64,000 bases of DNA, from the NCBI RefSeq assembly GCF_024494595.1, contig NZ_JANHDI010000008.1, positions 81,527 through 145,526 on the forward strand, written 5' to 3'. Below are positions 54,178-62,819 of this stretch, piece by piece. The notes under the pieces are model-generated. The model was not told the origin of the DNA and did not search any database. It saw nothing but the letters and a program-made list of their open reading frames with translations. The position numbers and the translations under genes were made by a program. The DNA is from Halobellus rarus. Its GTDB lineage: Archaea > Halobacteriota > Halobacteria > Halobacteriales > Haloferacaceae. The first letter of the stretch is position 1, and each line of letters begins with the position of its first letter.

Positions 54178-55421
54178 TGTACTACGCCTACAAATATCGT
54201 CTCAAGCCGTCCGACGCCCACCGCAAGGAGTTGGACCGCCACCGCGATATTTGTCGGCAACTTTACAACCACACGCTCTACTGCCTCAACGAGTACCAAG
54301 ACGAACACGGCGAACTCCCGTCCATGACCGCGCTTCGGTCGGAACTCCCCGACCTCAAGCAGTGGTGGGATGGCCTCTCCGACGTGTACTCGAAGGTTCT
54401 CCAAACCGTCGTCGAACGATTGTTCGACAACCTCAAAGGACTCTCCGCGCTCAAGGAGAACGGCTACGGCGTCGGGCAACTCAAGTGGAAACCGCCACGC
54501 GAGTTCCGCAGTTTCACGTACAGTCAGTCTGGCTTCAAGCTCGACAAGAAGGGCGGTCAGGCTGTGCTGTCCCTCTCGAAACTCGCGGACATACCGATTC
54601 GGCTTCACCGCAACATCCCCGACGACGCGAACCTCAAACAGGTCACGGTCAAGAAGGAACCGACGGGCGAGTGGTTCGCCACGTTCGGCGTCCAAATGGA
54701 CCCTGAACCGCCCGAACCGCCTGAGAATCCCGAGCGGTGCGTCGGCATTGACGTGGGGATTCTCACGTACGCCCACGACACCGACGGCACGGCGGTCGGG
54801 TCGCTTGACCTCTCAGACGAACGCGAACGCTTAGAGCGCGAGCAACGGAAGCTCTCGCGCAAACAGCACGGGTCGAAAAACTACGAGAAGCAGCGGCGTC
54901 GAGTCGCAGAGTGTCACGCCGACCTCCGACGGAAGCGCCGCGACTTCTTGCACAAGCTCTCGGCGTACTACGCTCGGGAGTACGACCTCGTTGCGGTCGA
55001 AGACCTGAACGTGAAGGGGATGATGGAATGTCCGTCGAACAGCCGCAATACGGCGTCTGCCGCGTGGCGCACGTTCCTCTCATTGCTCGAATACAAGTGC
55101 GAGCGTGAAGGAACGCACTTCGTTGCCGTGAAACCGAGAGGGACGACCAAGGAGTGCGCGTCGTGCGGCGTTTCGACCGACAAGCCGTTGTGGGTCCGTG
55201 AACACTCCTGTCCCGCCTGCGGGTTTGAGGCGGACAGGGACGCGAACGCGGCGTGGAACATCCGTTCTCGCGGTCTTCAAGATGTAGGAGTGGGACGCTC
55301 CGAATCAACGCCTGTGGAGACTGCGCTCCCTACGGACACCGATTCGGTGTCTGCAAAGCGCGTCGTGGAAGCAGGAAGCCCTACCCTCAAGGAGCGAACG
55401 GCGTCAGCCGTGAGCGAGTAG
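54177..55421 (+). CDS. tnpB: RNA-guided endonuclease TnpB (IS605-type)
   Basis: A 414-residue TnpB. I chose the ATG at 54177, which overlaps tnpA and gives MYYAYKYRLKPSDAHRKELD; the longer frame upstream is antisense-like. RuvC residues are Asp in CVGIDVGILTYA, Glu in LVAVEDLNVKGM and Asp in ADRDANAAWNI, with a zinc ribbon CASCGVSTDKP to CPACGFEA. Intact. Family knowledge: guided by an RNA from its own 3' end, it cuts DNA next to a short target motif, here probably the TTAG-like left flank. Confidence 0.95.
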   Translation: MYYAYKYRLKPSDAHRKELDRHRDICRQLYNHTLYCLNEYQDEHGELPSMTALRSELPDLKQWWDGLSDVYSKVLQTVVERLFDNLKGLSALKENGYGVGQLKWKPPREFRSFTYSQSGFKLDKKGGQAVLSLSKLADIPIRLHRNIPDDANLKQVTVKKEPTGEWFATFGVQMDPEPPEPPENPERCVGIDVGILTYAHDTDGTAVGSLDLSDERERLEREQRKLSRKQHGSKNYEKQRRRVAECHADLRRKRRDFLHKLSAYYAREYDLVAVEDLNVKGMMECPSNSRNTASAAWRTFLSLLEYKCEREGTHFVAVKPRGTTKECASCGVSTDKPLWVREHSCPACGFEADRDANAAWNIRSRGLQDVGVGRSESTPVETALPTDTDSVSAKRVVEAGSPTLKERTASAVSE

Positions 55422-55458
55422 GGGAGGGTAGTTCACCGATCTTTCTCGATCACCTGTC
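55305..55458 (+). ncRNA. Probable omega-RNA of the IS605 element
   Basis: Hairpin GGACACC-GATTC-GGTGTCT (55334-55352) and a second hairpin ACGGC-GTCA-GCCGT near 55410 keep the loops of the IS1341 copy while both arms changed together. The guide would be the host bases from 55437, starting CGATCTTTCTCG. The 5' limit is not known. Confidence 0.5.
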
Positions 55459-55774
55459 ATCAGTCAAAGAGCGGCTGGTCTCTATCTCTGATGGAGACGT
55501 TTCTCACGCACTGCTCGAAATTGCGTTTGAAACATCGGATCCAAATCAGGTCGCGAACCAATTGCGGGATGTGTATGACGATTCGTACGTCATAAACTGG
55601 GCAATAGAGAACATCAGCTGGGAAGATGATGGTGATTTTTGGTTCGTTGCAGATCCTGAAATGAGCGTCTACATTGGTGACATAAGATCTCACCGCGATC
55701 AAGGGTATGCCTATCTGAATGGTGGGAGTGCGTGGGAGTGGAACTACGTGAATGAAGTCGTCGACATAGCTTGA
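55437..55774 (+). pseudogene. Transglutaminase-like gene, 3' part
   Basis: Continues the frame cut at 53598: IFLDHLSSVKERLVSISDGD, then NWAIENISWEDDGDFWFVAD, and ends NYVNEVVDIA. It has no start of its own directly after the element, so it is probably silent unless read through from tnpB. The joined gene would be 193 residues. Confidence 0.75.
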
Positions 55775-55791
55775 TCATTGGGTCTGGGTAG

Positions 55792-56379
55792 TCAGTTCAC
55801 CCGGATTGTGTGCGCATCGTAAAAATCGAATCCAGACGGCGTCTCGTCAATAAATCCAGCCTCGATTAACCCGCTTGGATCGCCCAGGTGCTGGCCAGTT
55901 GTTGTGTCTGCAGGTACCCAAGCGATCTCGTCTCCTCGTCGTAGAATCTGGGTCACCCAGACGAAGCGATCTACCTTACTATGATACCAGTCTGTAAGGG
56001 TTTCAGCCGTCTTTTCCCACTGAGAAGAGTGGCCACACCACGTTTCCGCAAACATATGCTCTTCTCTCTCCCGATTTCGACAGTACGTCAGTCGCACCGG
56101 TACATCCAATGCGCTGTATAGTGATGCCAGTAGAACTGCCTGGCAATCGCAGTCACCTTTCTCGGTCTCCAGTAGTTCAGCGGGATCAGAGACGTATAAT
56201 TCACCTCCTGGGTCGGGTGAATACGTGATGTTCTCGTATACGTATTCGAATATTCCTCCAATCTGGTATGTGTTCGGACTCGGCCACTCATCCCACTCTG
56301 CTGCAAGCTCATCAGCAAGACGCTGCACCTCCAAATCGGAGTCATCTACTTTTGAAGCGAACCAATCTAAGGACTTCAT
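55792..56379 (-). CDS. Transglutaminase-like protein
   Basis: A 195-residue cysteine-fold protein. IFEYVYENITYSPDPGG opens the core. The probable triad is Cys in EKGDCDCQAVLLASL, His in EREEHMFAETW and Asp in AWVPADTTT, which is the transglutaminase/protease superfamily order. Intact; it may crosslink or cleave a protein substrate. It converges on the interrupted relative and lies at the 3' side of the unknown four-gene operon, with a 64-bp gap to it. Confidence 0.75.
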   Translation of the reverse strand: MKSLDWFASKVDDSDLEVQRLADELAAEWDEWPSPNTYQIGGIFEYVYENITYSPDPGGELYVSDPAELLETEKGDCDCQAVLLASLYSALDVPVRLTYCRNREREEHMFAETWCGHSSQWEKTAETLTDWYHSKVDRFVWVTQILRRGDEIAWVPADTTTGQHLGDPSGLIEAGFIDETPSGFDFYDAHTIRVN

Positions 56380-56443
56380 CAGGTCGGCTCTCGTAGAGCG
56401 CGTTCAAAATATTGTCTCCGCGTTATTGACTACTACGGCTGAA

Positions 56444-58657
56444 TCACTCGTTATCGTCGTTCGTGCCGTCCTCATCGATGAACCGCAGATCAGGCGACCA
56501 GATGCCGCGTGGCCACCGGAAGGCCCAATCTGCGAGGAATTTCACCGTGTTATTCTTCCGGCCGCTGAACGTATTCTCCCCAGCAAGCGCATTCGTTGCC
56601 GCCTGACAGGTGAAATCGTAATTGGGCTCTTTCCGATTAGTCTGGGGCCTGTAGTAGACCGATTTGAACACAGATACGAGCTCTTCTTTCGGAATCTCGA
56701 ATTCGGCGTAGTCGGCACCCTCACGACCACCACGAAGTTCCTCCGTCGTGGGCGAAACGAGCTTTTGCTCTGCGAAGGCAGCCATTGCGCCGTTGTACCG
56801 TTGGGTCACGCCAACCGAATCAGGGGTGTTCCATCCGTTCGGATACTCCTCTTTCGTGAATTCGACTGGCGGCTCGTTCGTGTACGGCTCATATCGGATG
56901 GACGCCTCACCAAAGACACACAGATCTGGTGGCACAAACGGTTGGGTGATCGCCGGTCGCTCGTCACGGCTCGGAGAGTCGACACAGTCGGTGTCATACT
57001 CGAAGGTGGTTACTGACTCACTGGCGTGTCCACGTGCGATCTCTTCGCCGTCGACGAGACAGCGCAGTATCCCTTGCCACGTGAGCTCCCATTCGAGTTC
57101 CGAATCTTTCGGTCGCATCGGCGTGCTGCCATCCGGCAGGATAACCTTGTCCTGCCGGTATAGATACGCGCCGTCTGGAGTCCGTTCCTTCACGGCATCA
57201 CGGAGGATCACGGCAATCCGTTCGGCTGTATCCTGACTATCACAGATGTAGACGACTCGTTCGTCATTATACATCGCACGCGCCGCATTCGTGAGGACTT
57301 TCGCCGGCTTTGTTTTCCCGTTGACCTCGATCTCGAAATACGTGAGTTGTCCATCTTTTTCAGCGATGATGTCGGGTGCAGAGCCGGTATCATCCCGATC
57401 GGTAGCGATGATCTGATAGCCGGCTGCTTCGAGTCGTTTGATTTGTTGGTTGACGAGCCGTTTGTGATCTGGCCCTCCCTGAGTGGCCGCCGGTGCATCG
57501 GACTCGAGTTCGGCGAGCAGTTCCTCACCGATCGGTTCATTTTCGATGAGTGTGGGCTCGTTTGCGAACGTACAGAACTCGAAGGGCGAGACTCTACACC
57601 GAGCCGGATACAGGCCGAGGAAGCCGGCGAGATCCGACTCGTTGACGGTGATCATCGAATAGAATGGCTGGGTGTAGAAGAGATTCCGTAGATTCGGGTT
57701 CGTGTCGTGATAGGCGTGAAAGAGATCGTCGTATTCGTTATGACCAGCGATGAGTTCGGTGAACTGCCGAACTGTCTGTTCGTCACGGGTCGTGACCGGA
57801 TTCAGTCTGTACTCACCCGTTCGACTCCGTGAGACTGGAAGTTGGGGGTGGGTGGCCACGCCGTAATTCGAGGTGAAGCGTCGGCCGGTCGTGTCGTAAT
57901 AGTGCGCCAGATCGACCCGCTCACCGTTGGCAATCGCCGTTTCGAGATCGTGTCGCGTCGCCGGGCCGAACTTGGGTGTGAACACGACGAGTCGCTGTGT
58001 GAGATAGAACTGGCCTTTTTTCTCCCCACGAGAGACGATCGATGCGAGGAGATACGGGATGTGATTGTTCGTGAGATCACACAGCAGTTGCTGTGTGGGT
58101 TTGAGCGTATCTGTGCCGTACCGAAGCGGAGCCATATCCGAGCTTTCACGAACAGCTAACCGACACGCCGTGTTCACTTCCCCGTGAAGCGGGCTGAGAT
58201 TGACTGCGGCATCGGCCACTCGAAACACCGAGGGAAGCACGTCAGTCGTCACGTTCTTGAGACTCGTTCGGAGCGGACTATCCTCGAGGGATTTCACTCG
58301 TGCGTCCGCTGCGGCCCCCTCGATGTCGAATGCCTCGAGTGTTTCAGTCACCTCGTCACCGTCGGTGTCGCTATCAGGAGATAACCGCCCTTGATAGGGA
58401 ACGAGAACGGTGTGTTGATCCATCTCGTTCCACGTCAACACCTCGATCCGCCCGATTTGATTTTGCTTCGAGAGTGTCTTGGTCGTGATATCCCGTAACC
58501 AATGTTCGTTTGTGGGCAGTTCATCGACACTGGCGTCTTCTTTTAGCTCGATTGAAACACCGTTGAGCCGTGGATGTGGCGTCCGGCGTTTCGGCCCAGT
58601 ATGAAGCTGTCTGGTGGTCTGTGTGTTGGTCGTTCGTGTGAGAAACTGCTTATTCAT
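56444..58657 (-). CDS. Large protein with PD-(D/E)XK-like nuclease domain, unknown system
   Basis: A 737-residue protein, last gene of a four-gene overlapping operon. The N-terminal ~400 residues show no recognised domain, though the layout (LLCDLTNNHIPYLLASIVSR; MITVNESDLAGFLGLY) faintly recalls accessory parts of HerA/VirB4-like proteins of haloarchaeal mobile elements. Residues ~405-480 read INQQIKRLEAAGYQIIATDR-like, then SAPDIIAEKDG and TYFEIEVNGKTKPAK, a good PD-(D/E)XK nuclease pattern (Asp, then Glu-x-Glu/Lys). No Walker motif is seen. The start overlaps the upstream gene by 8 bases. Confidence 0.5.
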   Translation of the reverse strand: MNKQFLTRTTNTQTTRQLHTGPKRRTPHPRLNGVSIELKEDASVDELPTNEHWLRDITTKTLSKQNQIGRIEVLTWNEMDQHTVLVPYQGRLSPDSDTDGDEVTETLEAFDIEGAAADARVKSLEDSPLRTSLKNVTTDVLPSVFRVADAAVNLSPLHGEVNTACRLAVRESSDMAPLRYGTDTLKPTQQLLCDLTNNHIPYLLASIVSRGEKKGQFYLTQRLVVFTPKFGPATRHDLETAIANGERVDLAHYYDTTGRRFTSNYGVATHPQLPVSRSRTGEYRLNPVTTRDEQTVRQFTELIAGHNEYDDLFHAYHDTNPNLRNLFYTQPFYSMITVNESDLAGFLGLYPARCRVSPFEFCTFANEPTLIENEPIGEELLAELESDAPAATQGGPDHKRLVNQQIKRLEAAGYQIIATDRDDTGSAPDIIAEKDGQLTYFEIEVNGKTKPAKVLTNAARAMYNDERVVYICDSQDTAERIAVILRDAVKERTPDGAYLYRQDKVILPDGSTPMRPKDSELEWELTWQGILRCLVDGEEIARGHASESVTTFEYDTDCVDSPSRDERPAITQPFVPPDLCVFGEASIRYEPYTNEPPVEFTKEEYPNGWNTPDSVGVTQRYNGAMAAFAEQKLVSPTTEELRGGREGADYAEFEIPKEELVSVFKSVYYRPQTNRKEPNYDFTCQAATNALAGENTFSGRKNNTVKFLADWAFRWPRGIWSPDLRFIDEDGTNDDNE

Positions 58658-59741
58658 TGGCTGTTGTTACTGCGAGGTGGTCTGCAAGCGATGCAACTGC
58701 ACTCGTCGCGTCGGCCTCGAACGGACGCGATGGAACCGTTGGCCACCGCCAGTACCGCGAAAGTGTGGACAGCATCTCCGAGCCACCGAGGCGGCGGAGC
58801 TTCTGCTCTAAGACGTTCCGAGAGAGGATCGTCCCGCCGGGAAGGGACTGAAGCCAGGAGTGATACACCGCTGTGGCCGTCTCAAGCGAGATTCGTGGTG
58901 GATGTGGGTAGCCGCTGACGGTCGCCGTTGACTCAGTAGTGTAATGCCGGAGGAAATACTGCAGTCGGTCGGTGCTGTTTGTCGGCACTGCAGTGTCGGG
59001 CTGCTGGTCGGCGGGGGTCTCCCCAGCTGTGTCGGGAGTGCGTGCCAGTGCGGTACTACTCGAGGCACTCCCACAGACGTACTCGAGATGATCGCCGCGA
59101 GCGACCAGCATCGCTACCTGCGGGTGATAGAAGCGACGCGGGCCACATAGCGGACCCCGGATCGGCCGATATTCCCCGGCAAGCTCGTCTCGAGTTCGGT
59201 GGACTGGCGCATCGAGGTTGCCGCCGGAAAGCTGCCAGGCGCCCGCAGCCGGGGACCCCCACAAACAGCGGGCTGCAACCACGCCGTGGTCGGGCTGCCA
59301 GCGGATGATGGGCCTCCCATCGACTCGATACTCCGGCAGTGCTTGCGGTGAGGTCCACCACGACCCGGCTCCGAGACGTGCCGGAAAGAGGGCCACGGCC
59401 CCCTCGCGTGTGACCCACGTTGAGGCAGGATACAGTTGTGTCCAGACCCCATCAGTCTCACTTACGGGGGACATAAGCCACTCCCACATTCGCACAGCCA
59501 GCTTCCTGCTGTCGGTGATGATGGTGAGTCGGCCACTCGTCTGTTGGACCGTCTCGATAACCGCCGTGGGCGTTGCTCGATCAGCACTGAAGACGACGAC
59601 TGGCTCTGTGTGGCCCTCCGGTGTCGTTCGGCGAGCCCGATGGGTGCCGACACGCTCGAGTCTGTCACCGTGTGCTGTCAGTGCCTGGGCCGCACGTGCC
59701 AGCAGTGGGTGAACGTTCTCAAGGACGGTGGAGTGACTCAT
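58650..59741 (-). CDS. Unknown operon protein C
   Basis: A 363-residue protein from the ATG at 59741, which overlaps the preceding gene's stop (ATGA). It starts MSHSTVLENVHPLLARAAQA; the segment TPTAVIETVQQTSGRLTIIT looks like a beta-alpha-beta unit, and residues ~100-260 are rich in Trp and Gly. No known motif. The overlap on both sides shows it is made together with its neighbours, so a stoichiometric complex or shared pathway is likely. Confidence 0.55.
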   Translation of the reverse strand: MSHSTVLENVHPLLARAAQALTAHGDRLERVGTHRARRTTPEGHTEPVVVFSADRATPTAVIETVQQTSGRLTIITDSRKLAVRMWEWLMSPVSETDGVWTQLYPASTWVTREGAVALFPARLGAGSWWTSPQALPEYRVDGRPIIRWQPDHGVVAARCLWGSPAAGAWQLSGGNLDAPVHRTRDELAGEYRPIRGPLCGPRRFYHPQVAMLVARGDHLEYVCGSASSSTALARTPDTAGETPADQQPDTAVPTNSTDRLQYFLRHYTTESTATVSGYPHPPRISLETATAVYHSWLQSLPGGTILSRNVLEQKLRRLGGSEMLSTLSRYWRWPTVPSRPFEADATSAVASLADHLAVTTANE

Positions 59742-60361
59742 TTGTCTGTCTCCCTCGTCGTCGTCCCAGTTGCTGATCGGTGCTGGGTCTGCGGTGACAG
59801 GTGGGGACACTCCCGTCCGGGGTGTCTCGCCCAGATGGCCTGCCCTGATCGATACGAAACCGGGTATCCCAACACTCGTGGGAGGTCCCTGCGAGATATC
59901 GTCAGTGTCGGTGCGTATTCGAGTGTCCGATACTGATTGCTGAGGGCTGTCGGCTCAGCTGCCGTCCCGAGCAACCAGGCGTACTCTTCGGGCCCACACG
60001 CTATCGTCCGTGCCGTATGAACCGCTGGTGACTCATATCGCCGCGGCAGCGGTCGAATCGCGTCTGTCGGTGACTGTGGGTCACGCCAGGGATGTGTTGT
60101 CAGTAGCTGACGCGTTGATGTGATCGCTGCCCAGTCGTAGGCCTCAGCCAGCAACGGGAGCTCACACGAACACGCACGAAGCTGCTCGCGTGGATACAGC
60201 ACCTCGGTTTCGGGTGTGTACAGCCCGATCTGTTGGCTCACCCGATACGCACCGGCTGACAGCGGTGCGATCCGTGTCCGTGCCAGATGTGGGATACCCT
60301 GGCCAGAGAGCGCTTCGAGATACGGTCCCCACACAGGGGCAGGAGCGTTCTCATCGACCAT
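59738..60361 (-). CDS. Unknown operon protein B
   Basis: A 207-residue protein from the ATG at 60361 (MVDENAPAPVWGPYLEALSG). The frame could be extended upstream, but that part lies inside the preceding gene and is Arg/Ser-rich shadow sequence. Two Cys in LRACSCELPLLAEA and later EECP-like and His-rich pieces near the end (RECPHLSPQTQH) could bind metal, which is unproven. Overlaps both neighbours. Confidence 0.5.
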   Translation of the reverse strand: MVDENAPAPVWGPYLEALSGQGIPHLARTRIAPLSAGAYRVSQQIGLYTPETEVLYPREQLRACSCELPLLAEAYDWAAITSTRQLLTTHPWRDPQSPTDAIRPLPRRYESPAVHTARTIACGPEEYAWLLGTAAEPTALSNQYRTLEYAPTLTISRRDLPRVLGYPVSYRSGQAIWARHPGRECPHLSPQTQHRSATGTTTRETDK

Positions 60362-60782
60362 TCGTATCGAGCCTCCCCGTATTTTCCTCCAGTATCCGCG
60401 TCGTGAGGACTGGCTGGTGACCAAGCGATGCCGTCTCGATGGATACTGTTTCGACACCGAATACGGGCGGTGTCTCCGCACAGATCGTGTCAGCGATCTC
60501 CGTACTCGCAACCGCATCAGGGTCGCTATCGGCTGCCGGTATCGCTCGGATGAGCAGCTCCTGGTGGGTGTCTCCTGGATACGACAGCAGTTCCACCTGC
60601 CCAATCGTCGTCAAGTCACACAGCGACCGCACGAACGGCACAAGCAGCCCATCGACTGGTGCGGCGACTCGAAGCGACGTCTCATCAACGCCAGGGGGAA
60701 CCAACCGAACCCACGACCGATCTGTGAGTGCGGTGGTCGTTGGAACCGTACCGAGTCGGTCAGCATCACTACGTTCGATCAT
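60351..60782 (-). CDS. Unknown operon protein A
   Basis: A 143-residue acidic protein, first gene of the four-gene operon. It includes DRSWVRLVPPGVDETSLRVA and GQVELLSYPGDTHQELLIRA, suggesting an alpha/beta fold; no family is recognised. Its end overlaps the next start by 11 bases. The divergent gene at 61059 encodes a repressor-like protein, and a palindrome lies in the gap. Confidence 0.5.
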   Translation of the reverse strand: MIERSDADRLGTVPTTTALTDRSWVRLVPPGVDETSLRVAAPVDGLLVPFVRSLCDLTTIGQVELLSYPGDTHQELLIRAIPAADSDPDAVASTEIADTICAETPPVFGVETVSIETASLGHQPVLTTRILEENTGRLDTNGR

Positions 60783-60995
60783 CGAGCCCTCGCTTGCGGT
60801 GGCTAGAACGTACTCTCAGGCCGTGTTGGGAGCTGTCAGACGCTTCGTCTGTGGACTTAGTCGCGTTCCAGTAGCGAGTCCTGGCCGAAGCGCTGGCACT
60901 GTCGCCCGGTATTGGTCGGTGTGTGTCTCTCATCGACACTCGACTATTACTCCACCATTATTTAGTTTTACTGGTCCATTTATTCTGTTGAGTGA

Positions 60996-61009
60996 GCTAA
61001 TAGATTAGC
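60996..61009. promoter_or_regulatory. 14-bp palindromic operator candidate
   Basis: GCTAATAGATTAGC is a perfect palindrome in the AT-rich gap between the four-gene operon and the repressor-like gene, 50 bases before the repressor ATG and just upstream of its TATA-like element (ACTTATTT, 61023-61030). It is well placed for control of both directions. Confidence 0.55.
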
Positions 61010-61058
61010 CAAAACAAGCAGAACTTATTTCCATCGCATCCCAAGAAAGGAATAGCCA

Positions 61059-61406
61059 ATGCGAATCATCGCTCAGTGGATGTCGAAATGGGATGGGCTC
61101 ATCTTAGAGCACCTCTATGAGAAAGGGCCAAGTGCGCCAGCAGATATCGCTGCTCACGATCACGTCTACGTCGGCGCGGCGTATATCTCTCAGCGACTGA
61201 CTGAAATGGCAGAGCACGGGTTAGTCGAACGTCCACGCCGTGGCACGTATACGATCACAAAAGCCGGGAAGTACTATCTCGCTGGGGGCTACGATCCGAT
61301 CAACGATGAGTTCCTCCACGAAATCGATTCCGAGGAGGGCATTTACAACTACAAACGAATGGGAATCATTATGCGAGATCTCGCTGACAAATTCCGAAAC
61401 GAATGA
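61059..61406 (+). CDS. PhiH1-repressor-like winged-helix protein
   Basis: A 115-residue DNA-binding protein. MRIIAQWMSKWDGLILEHLY, then GAAYISQRLTEMAEHGLVER and the wing YTITKAGKYYLAGG follow the pattern of the PhiH1 repressor family found on haloarchaeal viruses and mobile elements. It faces the four-gene operon across a 276-bp gap containing the palindrome, so it is the likely repressor of that operon and of itself. Confidence 0.8.
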   Translation: MRIIAQWMSKWDGLILEHLYEKGPSAPADIAAHDHVYVGAAYISQRLTEMAEHGLVERPRRGTYTITKAGKYYLAGGYDPINDEFLHEIDSEEGIYNYKRMGIIMRDLADKFRNE

Positions 61407-61470
61407 TCGAGGCGTCGGCGACAACCACACCATCCAGATTTACCGACTTCAGCGAATTCAAAGTGGAGCG

Positions 61471-61507
61471 CCCGACCTCAAGGAACGGAGTCTGTGAGTA
61501 GGTCGGG
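61471..61507 (+). repeat. IS605-type terminal hairpin remnant
   Basis: Arms CCCGACCT and AGGTCGGG enclose CAAGGAACGG...GTGAGT. The arm-loop pattern CCTCAA...GAGTAGG matches the subterminal hairpins of the IS605 elements at 11117, 53599 and 8105. No element is left around it. Confidence 0.5.
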
Positions 61508-61647
61508 AAGCGAACCGATATAGTACGATACAAACACCAGACGGTAGCCGGCTGACTCCCGCACCATTATGCCCATCAATATCATAACCCAAAACACAGA
61601 TATGCGAGCCAGTAAAATATATGTGTGCCTGAGACATAGCGTAGTGT

Positions 61648-62304
61648 ATGACCGACGAGCCACCATCTCCTGACGGGCCCGACGAGTTCCCCACCGAAGA
61701 GGAACTACCGGAGGAACCGGTAACCGTGGCTGATATTGACCCGTTCACTGTTGATGACGATGACTTTGCGGACATCGATGACTTCGCAGCCGCAGAGTGG
61801 AAACAAGAGACCACTGCGGACGAGCGAATTCGCACGGTGATAAACAGAACGACGATTCCGAAATCGGCGGGCGACATCGCAGATACAGCTCTCGTCTCAG
61901 AAACAAAAGCCAGAACCACGCTCAACAAACTTGCTGAAGAAGGTCTCGTTCGAAGTCATCAGACAGACTCTGGAAAGCTGTATGACCGAGACCCAGAGTG
62001 GCACCTTCTCAAACAGATCAGGCAACTCGCCGGTAGCAACACGCTTGTCGATCAAATCCAGCGAGTCAAACAGGAACTCGCAGCGTACAAAGCCAAATAT
62101 GACGCACCCGATCCAGAGGAACTTCTGATTTCAGACACGGAACTCAGCCAAGATGAACTCGACGACGTCTCTCACTGGCGGACAGCAGAACGAGAACTCA
62201 GCCACCTCAGAGCGGCATACCGCCTCAACGAGGCAAAAAAGCAGGCATCCACGGTAACTGAATCGGGAGACAGACAGACGGATAATCAGGCCCCACTCCA
62301 GTAA
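61648..62304 (+). CDS. Winged-helix protein (DUF7342-like), possible antitoxin
   Basis: A 218-residue protein with an acidic disordered start (~50 residues), a winged helix around SAGDIADTALVSETKARTTL and NKLAEEGLVRSHQT, then a helical part DQIQRVKQELAAYKAKYDAP that may dimerise. Same type as the decayed gene at 37978. Its TGA overlaps the next ATG by one base, so the two proteins are made together. The pairing with a small basic/His protein suggests an antitoxin or a dedicated regulator. Confidence 0.65.
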   Translation: MTDEPPSPDGPDEFPTEEELPEEPVTVADIDPFTVDDDDFADIDDFAAAEWKQETTADERIRTVINRTTIPKSAGDIADTALVSETKARTTLNKLAEEGLVRSHQTDSGKLYDRDPEWHLLKQIRQLAGSNTLVDQIQRVKQELAAYKAKYDAPDPEELLISDTELSQDELDDVSHWRTAERELSHLRAAYRLNEAKKQASTVTESGDRQTDNQAPLQ

Positions 62305-62777
62305 TGGGGATGGGGAACGGCTCTCCAATCGATTCGGAAGCGATTGATGAGAGCGTAGAGCAGATGCGCCACCAACTCGGCACCGGAGTTGTCAACGTCC
62401 GATTCCGGTATCAGAAAGGCCACCCGTACACACAGCGGGAAGGAAAAGATCTCAGAGCGGCACGGGTCACTGTCACTCCAGGAATCCACAAGCAGGGTGG
62501 GTATTTCGATATTCAGTGGTGGGAGAATGGAGACTACAAATACCACTATCGGGAGGACGGACTGGAATTCAGGTTCGGGCGCGAGGCGGCGAATGAAACC
62601 ACCAATAAGCCAGTACACCATTTTCATCCGCCACGCAATCTCGACGCACATACGCAATCCTGCATCGGGATTGAACAACCACCGAAACTCGTTACAATTG
62701 CTGTACTGAAGACGTGGTGGACAGCAGTCGAGAACGGTGATAGGAACTTGGTGAACGCGCAGAATGACTTGCCGTAG
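62304..62777 (+). CDS. Small protein resembling TumE-like toxins (DUF6516)
   Basis: A 157-residue protein. The middle reads FDIQWWENGDYKYHYREDGL, then EFRFGREA and NKPVHHFHPPRNLD. A strand-rich core with Y-x-Y-H-Y, a following F-R-F and a His-His-x-His-x-P block resembles the TumE-like toxin family, where the text is usually ...YHYQD...FRYDNAPHHP...HHKH. The match is by memory and partial. Translationally coupled to the winged-helix protein upstream, as toxin-antitoxin pairs are. Confidence 0.45.
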   Translation: MGMGNGSPIDSEAIDESVEQMRHQLGTGVVNVRFRYQKGHPYTQREGKDLRAARVTVTPGIHKQGGYFDIQWWENGDYKYHYREDGLEFRFGREAANETTNKPVHHFHPPRNLDAHTQSCIGIEQPPKLVTIAVLKTWWTAVENGDRNLVNAQNDLP

Positions 62778-62819
62778 TCTAGGAACGCCTACGCAGTCAG
62801 TCGGGTCCCCCAGTATGTC

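Larger units (their letters stand above)
53599..55436 (+). mobile_element. IS200/IS605-family element with tnpA and tnpB
   Basis: A 1838-bp element. The left end (CTGGATATAGGCGCTAAG) carries a hairpin with 9-bp arms CCCCACCCT/AGGGTGGGG. The right end finishes GGGTAGTTCAC. The ends are exact because removing 53599-55436 restores an intact host frame. It inserted after TTAG without a target duplication, as this transposon group does. Both genes are intact. Confidence 0.93.
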
